Source: Streptomyces sp. Tue6028
Lineage (GTDB): Bacteria > Actinomycetota > Actinomycetes > Streptomycetales > Streptomycetaceae
DNA: 64,000 nucleotides
NCBI RefSeq assembly: GCF_002300165.1
Contig: NZ_MLCE01000021.1
Coordinates: 372,001-436,000 of the forward strand
Direction: 5' to 3'
The notes below the pieces were generated by a model. It saw only the letters and a list, made by a program, of their open reading frames with translations. It did not search any database and was not told the DNA's origin. The position numbers and the translations under genes are program-made. Shown here in pieces: positions 10,840 through 18,049 of this stretch. Position 1 is the stretch's first letter, and the number at the start of each line of letters is the position of its first letter.

Positions 10840-11134
10840 GATGGATGCACCTTCCCTCCATCGTCCCGCGCGGCTCTCGGCCGCACGAGATCGACAGCCG
10901 CAGCCGCAGGGCCCGATCGGCGTGGTGGCGGACGTCGCCCCGCACGGACGAGGAGCGTGCCTCACAGACAGATCCCCGCCGCACGTGAACGGGCGGACCG
11001 GGACGTACCCCGGGGCTGCGGCTCTCCTTATGGGTACGACGAAGCCGCCCCTTTGGATTGCCCCCGGCACATTCCCGCGGACCGGCGTCCGAGACCACGG
11101 CGGCAGACACACGCCGGGAAACCCTCACAACGAA

Positions 11135-11170
11135 TCAGAGGCTCCGTCTCGTATGAGAGGAAGCCTCTGA
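11135..11170 (-). terminator. Hairpin next to the tRNA-Pro 3'-end fragment
   Basis: TCAGAGGCT pairs with AGCCTCTGA around an inner TCTC/GAGA stem. It sits at the same place relative to the tRNA fragment as the hairpin at 13531-13565 does relative to the intact tRNA, so it may be the original tRNA terminator. Confidence 0.5.
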
Positions 11171-11214
11171 CCTGGTACTGCACTGTCGGGGTGGCGGGAT
11201 GTGAACCCACGACC
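11167..11214 (-). repeat. Duplicated tRNA-Pro 3' end, att-like repeat (distal copy)
   Basis: These 48 bp match 13563-13610 with three mismatches. The part from 11186 to 11214 corresponds to the discriminator base, acceptor 3' strand and T-arm of tRNA-Pro, with one T-loop change. The D-arm and anticodon arm are absent. An intact tRNA at one end and a copy of its 3' end at the other is the usual footprint of an element integrated at a tRNA gene. Confidence 0.75.
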
Positions 11215-11226
11215 CGCCGCCGGATG

Positions 11227-12207
11227 TCAGGGGCGGTCGCCCTTGTGGTCGACGACTCCCGTGGCCAGGAGCGCGTGCTGGAACATGAGGTCGCCCGCCT
11301 TCCAGGGCCGGTCAGGGGTGTCATCGGCGCCCGGGAACGTGTCCTTGTAGTCCTTGACGACGATCCATCGGTCGCCGAGGTACTGGTACGTGCGCGGGTC
11401 GATCAGGATCTCGCGGCGGACCTTCTGCCCCTTCTCGTCGTGCCCGACCGCGAGGGCGTCCCGGCCCGCGAGGTCCCGTACGAGATGGTCGGTGACCTCG
11501 ACGCCGGGGACCGCGGCCAGCGCGCGGTACAGCTTGGCGAGCGCCTGCGGCGGGATGGGCTGGGACGCGAACAGCACACTCAGCGCACCCATGTCCTGCT
11601 CCCCCTCGGACTCGGGGCTGCCCTTCCCGGACGGGTAGTAGGCGCGGACCTTCTTCAGCACGGCGGCCGGGTCGTCCGGCAGCTCGTCGAGGAAGCGGAG
11701 CCGTTCGCGCATCGAGCGGTCGTCGCCCTCCTTGCCGTTCTCGAAGCGCGGGTCCGCGTACCGCGCCCAGTGCTCCTGGGGCTCCGGCTTCGGCTCGGGC
11801 TGGGCGGCGGCGCTCTTGGGCCAGACTTCGGGACTGGCCGAGAGCTTCTTCACGTAGATCCACTGGCCCGCGTGCGGCGTGGACGGCGGATCAGCCCGCT
11901 CCATCGTGGACGCGGCCCGCTCCAGCACCTCCTTCACCGAACCCGACACCGTCCGCGTCCCAGCCGGCACCGTTCGCTCCGCACCACTGTGGCCGCCCCC
12001 TCCGAGGCCGGAGGCCAGCACGGCCACCGCGGTGAGCGCGGCGGCGGCCCCGACCGCTGCGAGCCGCCAGTCGGCCCGCAGCCTGCGTCCCCGGCCACGC
12101 CCCGCGGCGCTGCTCAGCCGGTCCCGACCCTCGGCGAGCCGTGCCCGGTCGGGCTTCGGCGCCCCGGCCCGGAACTCGCGTACGTCCTTCATCTCGTCCA
12201 CGTTCAC
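11227..12207 (-). CDS. CU044_5270-like membrane protein paired with an ECF sigma factor
   Basis: A 326-residue protein encoded just after an ECF sigma gene and overlapping it by 4 bp. The N-terminal part (MNVDEMKDVREFRAGAP, then DRLSSAAG) is cytoplasmic. A single span lies at about 47-68 (WRLAAVGAAAALTAVAVLASGL), and the rest is exported (HAGQWIYVKKLSASPEV onward). This resembles the CU044_5270 family, which accompanies ECF sigma genes and may sense an envelope signal, though no classical anti-sigma zinc motif is present. Its stop codon abuts the tRNA-derived repeat, so the gene sits at the very edge of the tRNA-bounded segment. Confidence 0.75.
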   Translation of the reverse strand: MNVDEMKDVREFRAGAPKPDRARLAEGRDRLSSAAGRGRGRRLRADWRLAAVGAAAALTAVAVLASGLGGGGHSGAERTVPAGTRTVSGSVKEVLERAASTMERADPPSTPHAGQWIYVKKLSASPEVWPKSAAAQPEPKPEPQEHWARYADPRFENGKEGDDRSMRERLRFLDELPDDPAAVLKKVRAYYPSGKGSPESEGEQDMGALSVLFASQPIPPQALAKLYRALAAVPGVEVTDHLVRDLAGRDALAVGHDEKGQKVRREILIDPRTYQYLGDRWIVVKDYKDTFPGADDTPDRPWKAGDLMFQHALLATGVVDHKGDRP

Positions 12208-12839
12208 GGCCGGACCACCTCCGCCACTTCGCCCAGAAACGCCGGGTCGGCACCCAGCGCGGCCCGTACCTTGCGGCGGGCCCGGTTGAGCCGGGACCGC
12301 ACGGTCCCGACGGGTATGCCGAGCGCCTCGGCGACCTCCTGGTAGGTCAGGTCGGCCCAGGCCACGAGCAGCAGCACATGCCGGTCGGCGGCGGACAGCG
12401 CGGCGAGCGCGTCCGCGAGCGGGGCGCGGTCGGCGACCAGGTCCGCGGTGTCCTCGACCCAGCCGGCCGCGACGGGGTCCTGGCCGGTCCTGGCCAGCGC
12501 CCGCAGACCGCGTACTTCCTTCCGGCGCTGCTTGCCGATGAGGTGCGCGGAGATCCCGTACAGCCAGGGCCGGGCACTGGCCCGCGAGGTGTCGTAGCGG
12601 GCACGCACCCGGAACGCGGTCAGGAACGTGTCGGCCGTGACGTCGTCCGCCGCGTGGTCGCCGAGGCGCCGGGCCGCGTACCGGTGGATGTCGGGTGCGT
12701 ACCGGTCGTAGAGCCGGGCGAACAGCTCCGGATGTTCCAGGGACTGCGCGATGACATGGCCGTCGCGCTCGTCGCCGGGGTCGAGCGCCGGTGGTCCGGT
12801 CACGGGTCCTCCGTCAGCGGGTGGGGTCGAGCGTGTCAC
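12204..12839 (-). CDS. ECF RNA polymerase sigma factor
   Basis: A 211-residue sigma-70 family protein. Region 2 is FARLYDRYAPDIHRYAARRLGDHAADDV and ADTFLTAFRVRARYD, read in two parts; region 4 is LSAADRHVLLLVAWADLTYQEVAEALGI followed by VGTVRSRLNRARRK. I chose GTG 12839 because GGGGAA lies seven bases before it; an upstream in-frame ATG at 12881 has no ribosome site. The stop overlaps the start of the CU044_5270-like gene, so the two are co-translated. The probable role is stress or envelope regulation specified by the partner protein; the target genes are not visible. Confidence 0.85.
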   Translation of the reverse strand: MTRSTPPADGGPVTGPPALDPGDERDGHVIAQSLEHPELFARLYDRYAPDIHRYAARRLGDHAADDVTADTFLTAFRVRARYDTSRASARPWLYGISAHLIGKQRRKEVRGLRALARTGQDPVAAGWVEDTADLVADRAPLADALAALSAADRHVLLLVAWADLTYQEVAEALGIPVGTVRSRLNRARRKVRAALGADPAFLGEVAEVVRP

Positions 12840-12909
12840 CCGTTGTTCCCCGCTGCCCCGCGAAGAGTTCACGGGCCGCACAGGATTTTCTCAGGGAGCG
12901 GGCGCGACC

Positions 12910-13134
12910 CTACGGGATCAGCCGCGCCATCATCCCCCGTGCGTACCCGGCGTCGTACACCCCGCCCGTGAGCAGCACCTGCAGCGAGATCCCGTCCATG
13001 AGCGCGACCAGGGCCCGTGCCGTGACGGGATCGATGCGCTCGGCGAGGGCGTCGGACAGCCCCTGGCACCACTCGGCGGCGACGGGGCGCAGCGCGGGAT
13101 TGCGCAGCGCGGCGAGGTACAGCTCGTATTCCAA
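12910..13134 (-). pseudogene. TetR-family regulator, C-terminal fragment
   Basis: About 75 residues (YELYLAALRNPALRPVAAEW, then CQGLSDALAERIDP and LVALMDGISLQVLLTGG) match the ligand-binding C-terminal half of TetR regulators. The helix-turn-helix half is missing. Upstream of the fragment the sequence switches directly to a tetratricopeptide-repeat remnant, so this is a broken gene with no clear start of its own. It is probably not functional. Confidence 0.65.
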
Positions 13135-13270
13135 CCCGGGGCCTGGGACGCGTTCGAGGTCGGGTGAGAACCCCCTCGCGCAGATCGAGGGCGTCCTGGA
13201 CTCGCCCGGCCTTGCTGGAGGAGACGGCGAGGTTGCTGCGGGCGGTAAGAGTGTCGGGATGGTGGGGCCC
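13133..13270 (-). pseudogene. Tetratricopeptide-repeat protein remnant
   Basis: On the minus strand one frame reads HHPDTLTARSNLAVS and KAGRVQDALDLREGVL. A +1 shift then reads DLERVPGPG. These are the repeat unit and linker of TPR_12-type proteins often linked to NB-ARC domains in Streptomyces (usual form: HPDTLTARSNLA...ADLERVLGPDHP). Only about one repeat survives, with a frameshift, and it abuts the TetR fragment. It is not a functional gene. Confidence 0.6.
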
Positions 13271-13530
13271 AGCAGGCTGGCCCTTGACGGCCCCGGGACG
13301 GCCCAGGGCGAACTGCCGGCCGGGGCACGCCGATCACAGGGGTCCGGACGGGCATTCAGTTGAGACGTCGCCGGTCAGGTCGCTCCCTGGTGTGGACGGC
13401 GTCCGGGATGCCGTGGGTGGTGCTGGCGGTCCCTTGCGGGAGGCGACGACGCGAGGGTGACCGGGATCTCGAGGAGGTGAAATTCCAAGATCTTCTCCCG
13501 GATTTCTCCCCACAGACTCCGGAAACCGGT

Positions 13531-13565
13531 CAGGGGCCTGACCCGCGATGCGGATCAGGCCCCTG
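13531..13565 (-). terminator. Hairpin downstream of tRNA-Pro
   Basis: CAGGGGCCTGA pairs with TCAGGCCCCTG (11 bp) around a loop that itself contains CCGC/GCGG. It lies 17 bases past the tRNA 3' end on the minus strand. Confidence 0.65.
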
Positions 13566-13610
13566 AACTGGTACTTCACTGTCGGGGTGGCGGGATTTGA
13601 ACCCACGACC
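13563..13610 (-). repeat. tRNA-Pro 3' end, att-like repeat (copy within the intact tRNA)
   Basis: Matches 11167-11214 in 45 of 48 positions, covering ~19 bp beyond the tRNA, the acceptor strand and the T-arm. Together the two copies bound a 2.4 kb segment. Confidence 0.75.
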
Positions 13611-13655
13611 TCTTCGTCCCGAACGAAGCGCGCTGCCAAGCTGCGCTACACCCCG
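13582..13655 (-). tRNA. tRNA-Pro (anticodon CGG)
   Basis: The minus strand folds as a 74-nt cloverleaf. The acceptor stem is CGGGGTG/CACCCCG with discriminator A. The D-arm contains AGCTTGGCAGC, the anticodon stem CTTCG/CGAAG encloses loop TTCGGGA, and the T-arm is GTGGG TTCAAAT CCCGC. Loop positions 34-36 are CGG, decoding CCG (Pro). CCA is not encoded. The gene is flanked by a 3'-end duplication that marks it as an integration site. Confidence 0.95.
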
Positions 13656-13722
13656 ATGTCACTGCTTGTCGCGGCGACGACGTTTACTTTAGCCCACCGG
13701 TGGCCTGAGACGAAATCCGGTT

Positions 13723-14487
13723 TTACGGGCGTCGCGCGCGGGGGCGGACCGGGTCGGGGCGCAGGTGGTCCACGGCGATGGTGACGAGGGCCAGGGCGTA
13801 GAAGCCGAGGCCGAGGATGGCCGTGTTGCCGAGGATGCCGACGTAGCCGTGCCGGTCCACGTCGACGAAGGGATAGAGGTAGCGGTCGGGCGTGCCGGGG
13901 GCGAGCATCGCGCCGCGGATCAGGGAAAAGACCAGGTAGAAGAGCGGGTAGAGCACCCAGGTGGCCGCGTGGCGCAGCGCCGTCCGGCCCGGGTGGGTCA
14001 GCAGCAGCCAGTCGGCGATCACGACGATCGGCGTCACCGTGTGCAGGAGCTGGTCGGCCACCCAGGGCCATCCGGTGGGGGCGCCGGCCTCCCCGGTCAT
14101 GGAGAAGCCGCCGGGCCGGTCCGTGAGGATCAGGTGGTACACCAGGCCCGTGATCACGATGTAGAGGAGTGTGGCGCCCGTCACCGCACCCGACAGGGGA
14201 CGGCGGGCCGCCCAGGCCCGCCGGGCCGAGACCGCGAAGGTCACGGCCACCAGGATGTTCGCCTGGATCGTGAAGTACGCCAGGACGTGGAGTGCGCTGC
14301 CGGCGAGCAGGTCGATCGTCACGCCCGCCGCCGCGACAAGGGCCACGAAGATGCGGAAGGCGGTCGCCCGCGGGCGGCGGGTGGGTGCCACCACCGCCGT
14401 CGCGGGGACGAAGGACGAGGTGATCGGCGAAGCGATACCCGGTATCGCGGGGAGATCGGGTATGTCCCTGGGTATGGGGGCGGTCAT
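13723..14487 (-). CDS. Pr6Pr family integral membrane protein
   Basis: A 254-residue protein with about six hydrophobic spans after a ~45-residue Pro-rich N-terminus. The first is AFRIFVALVAAAGVTIDLL, followed by HVLAYFTIQANILVAVTF. The middle contains TGLVYHLIL and DQLLHTVTPIVVIADW, and the end GYVGILGNTAILGLGFYALAL. The pattern ..YFTIQSN/ANI..H..TP.. is typical of Pr6Pr (FAR-17a/AIG1-like) proteins, whose biochemical function is unsettled. A TAGCGT box 6 nt before the ATG suggests a leaderless mRNA. Confidence 0.85.
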   Translation of the reverse strand: MTAPIPRDIPDLPAIPGIASPITSSFVPATAVVAPTRRPRATAFRIFVALVAAAGVTIDLLAGSALHVLAYFTIQANILVAVTFAVSARRAWAARRPLSGAVTGATLLYIVITGLVYHLILTDRPGGFSMTGEAGAPTGWPWVADQLLHTVTPIVVIADWLLLTHPGRTALRHAATWVLYPLFYLVFSLIRGAMLAPGTPDRYLYPFVDVDRHGYVGILGNTAILGLGFYALALVTIAVDHLRPDPVRPRARRP

Positions 14488-14493
14488 GGCCCC

Positions 14494-14499
14494 ACGCTA
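14494..14499 (-). promoter_or_regulatory. -10 box of a leaderless promoter for the Pr6Pr gene
   Basis: Minus-strand TAGCGT, six bases, then the ATG at 14487. Confidence 0.45.
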
Positions 14500-14620
14500 A
14501 GGAGTCCGGACGAATCAGGCGATATGGGTCGTCCGGGTGGGTTACCTGCGGGCGAGGAGGCGGGGCCGATCCCGGCCCGCACCTCTTCGCCCGTGTCCGG
14601 CTCGTCGAGTGGGAGTCACC

Positions 14621-14712
14621 CCGAGCGGCAAGGCGCCCCGGTCCCAAGCGGCAAGGCGCCCTGGTCCCGAGCCGCAAGGCGCCCTGGTCCCGAGCCGCAA
14701 GGCGCCCCGGTC
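14621..14712. repeat. Four tandem 23-bp repeats
   Basis: The unit CCGAGCGGCAAGGCGCCCCG plus GTC is repeated four times with two or three substitutions per copy. It lies just downstream of the metallophosphoesterase stop, where the phased GGCGCC cores could form alternative hairpins. Confidence 0.85.
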
Positions 14713-14734
14713 CCGGGGCGCCCCGCGACGACCG

Positions 14735-15661
14735 CTACCTGCGCTCCACCAGAGTCAGCAGCGACGCCTCCGGGGGGCACGCGAAACGGACCGGCGTGTA
14801 GCGGCTCGTGCCGCAGCCCGCCGAGACGTGCATGTACGACGTACGGCCGTCCGCCGTGTGCGTGGACAGGCCCTTCACACGGTCCGTGTCCAGGTCGCAG
14901 TTGGTGACGAAGGCGCCGTAGAAGGGGAGGCAGATCTGGCCACCGTGCGTGTGGCCGGCGAGTATCAGCGGGTAGCCGTCGGCGGTGAAGGCGTCGAGGG
15001 CGCGCAGGTACGGGGCGTGCACCACGCCCATCGAGAAGTCGGCCGACTCCGACGGTCCACCGGCCACGCGCGCGTAGCGGTCCCGCTTGATGTGCGGGTC
15101 GTCCAGGCCGGTCAGTTCGATCTCGGCACCCTCGACCTTCAGCGACCCGCGGGTGTTCGTCAGGTTCAGCCAGCCCGCCGTGTCGAAGCCGTCGCGCAGG
15201 TCCTCCCACGGGTTGTGGACGGCGCCCACGACGGGCTTGTTGCCGTTCAGGCCGTGGCGGCCCTGGGTCTTCTCGATCAAGTAGCGGGCGGGGTTGCGGA
15301 GTGTGGGGCCGTAGTAGTCGTTCGAGCCGAAGACGTACGCCCCCGGGAACTCCATCAGGGGGCCGAGGGCGTCCAGGACCTCGGGAACGCCTTCGGGGTC
15401 GGACAGGTTGTCGCCGGTGTTGATGACGAAGTCGGGGCGCAGCCCGGCCAGGGACCGCAGCCAGCGCTGCTTCTTGCGCTGGCCGCTCACCATGTGGATG
15501 TCGGAGACCTGGAGGATGCGCAAGGGCCGCATCCCCGCCGGCAGGACCGGCACCGTCACCCGCCGAAGGCGGAAGGACCGGGCCTCGAAACCGGCCGAGT
15601 ACAACAGACCGGCGGCGCCCACCGCCGTGATTGCCAGGGGTACTCCGTATCGCGCGCGCAT
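14735..15661 (-). CDS. Metallophosphoesterase with N-terminal membrane anchor
   Basis: A 308-residue calcineurin-like phosphoesterase. A short hydrophobic N-terminus (YGVPLAITAVGAAGLLYSAG) anchors or exports it. Metal-binding motifs follow in order: VSDIHM, NTGDN, GSNDYY (the GNHD motif with Ser for Asn and a different last residue), and GHTHGGQ. The architecture matches YkuE-type phosphoesterases. The ATG at 15661 has CACGAT six bases upstream, compatible with a leaderless transcript. Confidence 0.92.
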   Translation of the reverse strand: MRARYGVPLAITAVGAAGLLYSAGFEARSFRLRRVTVPVLPAGMRPLRILQVSDIHMVSGQRKKQRWLRSLAGLRPDFVINTGDNLSDPEGVPEVLDALGPLMEFPGAYVFGSNDYYGPTLRNPARYLIEKTQGRHGLNGNKPVVGAVHNPWEDLRDGFDTAGWLNLTNTRGSLKVEGAEIELTGLDDPHIKRDRYARVAGGPSESADFSMGVVHAPYLRALDAFTADGYPLILAGHTHGGQICLPFYGAFVTNCDLDTDRVKGLSTHTADGRTSYMHVSAGCGTSRYTPVRFACPPEASLLTLVERR

Positions 15662-15667
15662 ACGTCC

Positions 15668-15673
15668 ATCGTG
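15668..15673 (-). promoter_or_regulatory. Possible -10 box for the metallophosphoesterase
   Basis: Minus-strand CACGAT lies six bases before the ATG at 15661. Confidence 0.3.
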
Positions 15674-15874
15674 TCAGACCCCTGCGGGCCTTCGTGCCCG
15701 CAGGGCTCGGGGCGCGTCCCCGCGGGGCGCGGGGTGCGCCGGGCGCGTCCTCGGCAGGACGCGAACTCCTCGCGAGGTCCGGGGACGCGGTCGCGCGAGG
15801 GCACGGGACGCGTCCTGCTGAAGGCACAGGACGTCCGCTCCGAAATCAGCAGGCGACCCGCACACCGCACCTGC

Positions 15875-15880
15875 GACAAT
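15875..15880 (+). promoter_or_regulatory. -10 box of a leaderless promoter for the YqeY-like gene
   Basis: GACAAT, seven bases, then the ATG at 15888. Confidence 0.4.
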
Positions 15881-15887
15881 CGACGGC

Positions 15888-16352
15888 ATGACCACGCTCA
15901 AGTCGAAGCTGCAGGAAGACCTCAACGCCGCGATCAAGGAGCGCGACGAGCTCCGCTCCTCGACGCTCCGGCTGACCCTCGCCGCGATCACCAAGGAGGA
16001 GGTCGCGGGGAAGACCAAGCGCGAACTCTCCGACGACGAGGTGCAGAAGGTGATCACTCGCGAGGCGAAGAAGCGTCGTGAGGCCGCCGACGCCTTCGCT
16101 CAGGGCGGGCGCGCCGAGTCGGCCGAGCGGGAGAAGGCGGAGGGCGAGGTTCTCGCCGCGTACCTGCCCAAGCAACTGTCCGACGACGAGCTCCAGCAGA
16201 TCGTCGCCCAGGCGGTCGAGGAGGCCAAGGCGGCCGGTGCCGAGGGGCCGCGCGCCATGGGTCAGGTCATGAAGATCGTGAACCCGAAGGTGGCCGGTCA
16301 GGCCGAGGGCGGCCGTGTCGCCGCCGTCGTGAAGAAGCTGCTCGCGGGCTGA
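15888..16352 (+). CDS. GatB/YqeY domain-containing protein
   Basis: A 154-residue cytoplasmic protein of the YqeY family, related to the tRNA-binding tail domain of GatB amidotransferase. The helical N-terminus (KSKLQEDLNAAIKERDELRS, then TLRLTLAAI) and the C-terminus (GPRAMGQVMKIVNPKVAGQA, then RVAAVVKKLL) are family hallmarks. Length is normal. A role in tRNA-dependent amidation or tRNA binding is suggested for the family but is not established for stand-alone members. Confidence 0.93.
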   Translation: MTTLKSKLQEDLNAAIKERDELRSSTLRLTLAAITKEEVAGKTKRELSDDEVQKVITREAKKRREAADAFAQGGRAESAEREKAEGEVLAAYLPKQLSDDELQQIVAQAVEEAKAAGAEGPRAMGQVMKIVNPKVAGQAEGGRVAAVVKKLLAG

Positions 16353-16881
16353 GGGCCCGCCAGGACGGGCCTGCGGGTGTCGAGTTCACCCGCTGCCCGT
16401 ACTCCGGCAGAAGGCCGGAACGCCCTCGTGGGGCGACAGCGGAACGGGGGTGGTGGCCTCCGCGGTGCGGCGGTCACCACCCCGTCGGCAGGGTGATGTC
16501 CCACGGGGCGAAGAGGTTTCCCTGCGGGGCGTACATGGACCGACGTTCCCGGTGTGGTGTCCCGCTCCGGAGTCGGCATGCGGCTCGGGCGTCGTTGCCC
16601 CTGCTGGACGTCATCGGTCCGGCCGGACGTCGTTGTCCTGACCGGACGTCGTTGTCCTGACCGGACGTCGTTACGTCGTCGTCCCGATCCGGCGTCGATG
16701 ACGGCTCGTCAGGATCCGGCGTCGGTGGCGGCTCGTGGCGCCGGTGTCCTGTTCCGGCGTCGGCATGCGGCTCGGACGTCGTTGTCCCGGCCGGACGCCT
16801 TGTCTCGCTCGGCGTTCTCTCCAGCGCACGCTCCCGTCGTGCGCGTCCGTGAATGAGCCGGCGGCACTGCCCGTCGCGGGG
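16353..16881. repeat. Intergenic region rich in short direct repeats
   Basis: No supported gene in 529 bp. It contains several copies of CCGGACGTCGTTGTCC (around 16620, 16640, 16658 and 16772). A larger direct repeat, GTCGGCATGCGGCTCGG followed by CGTCGTTG, occurs near 16570-16600 and 16759-16790. Open frames here are repeat-derived and lack family resemblance. Confidence 0.6.
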
Positions 16882-17187
16882 TCAGCCGACCCCCGCCCGC
16901 AGGGCGCCGTCCGTCACCCGGGCGGTCAGTTCCCTCGGCTGTGGCGGCCGGCGGGACGCGCCCACCAGCAGGCCGAGTTCCTGCGCCCGAGCGCCCAGGG
17001 CCACACGGCCATTGGCTTCGAGAAGTTCCATGAGTCGGTGCACTTTGCGCTGTATCGTGCGGTGACCTACTCCTAAATGCCGGGCGATCGATGCGTCGTT
17101 CAGCCCCGCATACAGCAGGTTCAGAATCTTCTGGTCGTTGGCTTCTATTCTCGGTTTATTGACGTCAAGTTCTGGCGTAACGGTCAA
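16882..17187 (-). CDS. Orphan LuxR-type helix-turn-helix protein
   Basis: A 101-residue protein with a helix-turn-helix of the LuxR/NarL type (ILNLLYAGLNDASIARHLGV, then GHRTIQRKVHRLMELL) and nothing else except short tails. It starts at a TTG preceded by GGGGGAAGG at good spacing. There is no receiver or sensory domain, so it may act as a stand-alone DNA-binding protein. The TTG start hints at low expression. Its target is unknown. Confidence 0.7.
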   Translation of the reverse strand: MTVTPELDVNKPRIEANDQKILNLLYAGLNDASIARHLGVGHRTIQRKVHRLMELLEANGRVALGARAQELGLLVGASRRPPQPRELTARVTDGALRAGVG

Positions 17188-17300
17188 TTCGCCTTCCCCC
17201 CAAGTAGCAGCAGTGGATCACTGCATCTGGTAGGGCAAGTCTAGGAACCGCTTGTGAGCGCGAACAGCTGAATAAATCTCACCAAAGACTGTTAACGGGG

Positions 17301-17335
17301 CGAGCGGGATGACGTATTTGCGCCATCCCCGCTCG
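17301..17335 (-). terminator. Hairpin downstream of the secreted-protein gene
   Basis: CGAGCGGGATG pairs with CATCCCCGCTCG (one bulge), 38 bp past the stop of the minus-strand gene, and is followed by a short T-rich stretch on the plus strand. Confidence 0.6.
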
Positions 17336-17372
17336 CTTTGGCTTCATCCGTACGTCGGACGGCCGGGCCGGC

Positions 17373-17873
17373 TCAGTACCACGGCGTGCACGACTCGTCG
17401 CCCGACGGGTCCTCCACGCAGGCCCGCATTTCGTAACCCGACGGGTTGTAGTACATCGGCGTGCGTGTGTAGTAGTAGTTCGTGCCCTCGGGGACCTTCG
17501 CGGTCCAGCCCGAAGCGCCGCCCTTCTTCTCACCGAGGCGCCAGTAACAGGTGGAGTGGCTCTTCGTGCAGCGCTGCACGTACACGGTGTACTTCTGCTC
17601 GTCCGAGCCGCTGATGTACCACAGGCGGCCCCAGCTGTACTGGTCGCCGTCCGTCTTCCCCCAGCGCAGCTCGTACATGAACGACCCGCCGAGGTCGTAC
17701 GGGCCGTAGGGGCTGACCGGACCGGTCTGCCAGGTCTGGACGTTCGGATCGTGACCGTCGCAGCCGAAGTTGTCGCAGGTGGCGGCCGCCGCCGAATTCG
17801 GTACCGCGAGGGCGAGGGTCAGGGCGCCGAGCAAGGCGCTGAACGTGACACTGAGCCGCGATCTGAGTTTCAT
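17373..17873 (-). CDS. Secreted protein of unknown function
   Basis: A 166-residue protein with a clear signal peptide (MKLRSRLSVTFSALLGALTL, cleavage probably after AAAA near residue 31). The mature part has six Cys (TCDNFGCDG, VQRCTKSHSTCYW, RACVEDPSGDESC) that could form three disulfides, and many Tyr/Trp residues. No family recognised. It lies between two hairpins, so it is probably a single-gene transcript. It could be a small extracellular structural or inhibitor-like protein, but nothing in the sequence decides. Confidence 0.8.
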   Translation of the reverse strand: MKLRSRLSVTFSALLGALTLALAVPNSAAAATCDNFGCDGHDPNVQTWQTGPVSPYGPYDLGGSFMYELRWGKTDGDQYSWGRLWYISGSDEQKYTVYVQRCTKSHSTCYWRLGEKKGGASGWTAKVPEGTNYYYTRTPMYYNPSGYEMRACVEDPSGDESCTPWY

Positions 17874-17902
17874 GTCCCCTCCGGACGGGCTGGAAAAACA
17901 GC

Positions 17903-17966
17903 AAGGGCACCCTCAAGGCGGGGCCGGAGGTGAATATGTCACGGCCTCCGCCGAGAGAGTGCCCTT
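17903..17966 (-). terminator. Long hairpin downstream of the penicillin-binding protein gene
   Basis: AAGGGCAC pairs with GTGCCCTT, with an inner GGCGG..GGCC/GGCC..CCGCC stem. It lies 84 bp past the stop of the minus-strand gene and before the next gene starts. Confidence 0.6.
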
Positions 17967-18049
17967 ACCGGGAAGCTGACGTAATTACGCCGGACGCTTC
18001 AGCCGCAGGTCAGCCGGGGGATGCGGGGTGGACCGGCGGATATGGGTCA

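Noticed and set aside
10558..12345. 595-codon plus-strand frame over the repeat gene and the CU044_5270-like gene
   Set aside because: Starts as (VVEA)n, which is the antisense of the FDHR repeat, and runs through the tRNA fragment; no domain.
13360..13566. 68-codon plus-strand frame next to the tRNA
   Set aside because: No ribosome site or family resemblance, and its end lies in the tRNA terminator.
11227..13581. Complete integrative element
   Set aside because: No integrase, replication or transfer gene; only a remnant can be supported.
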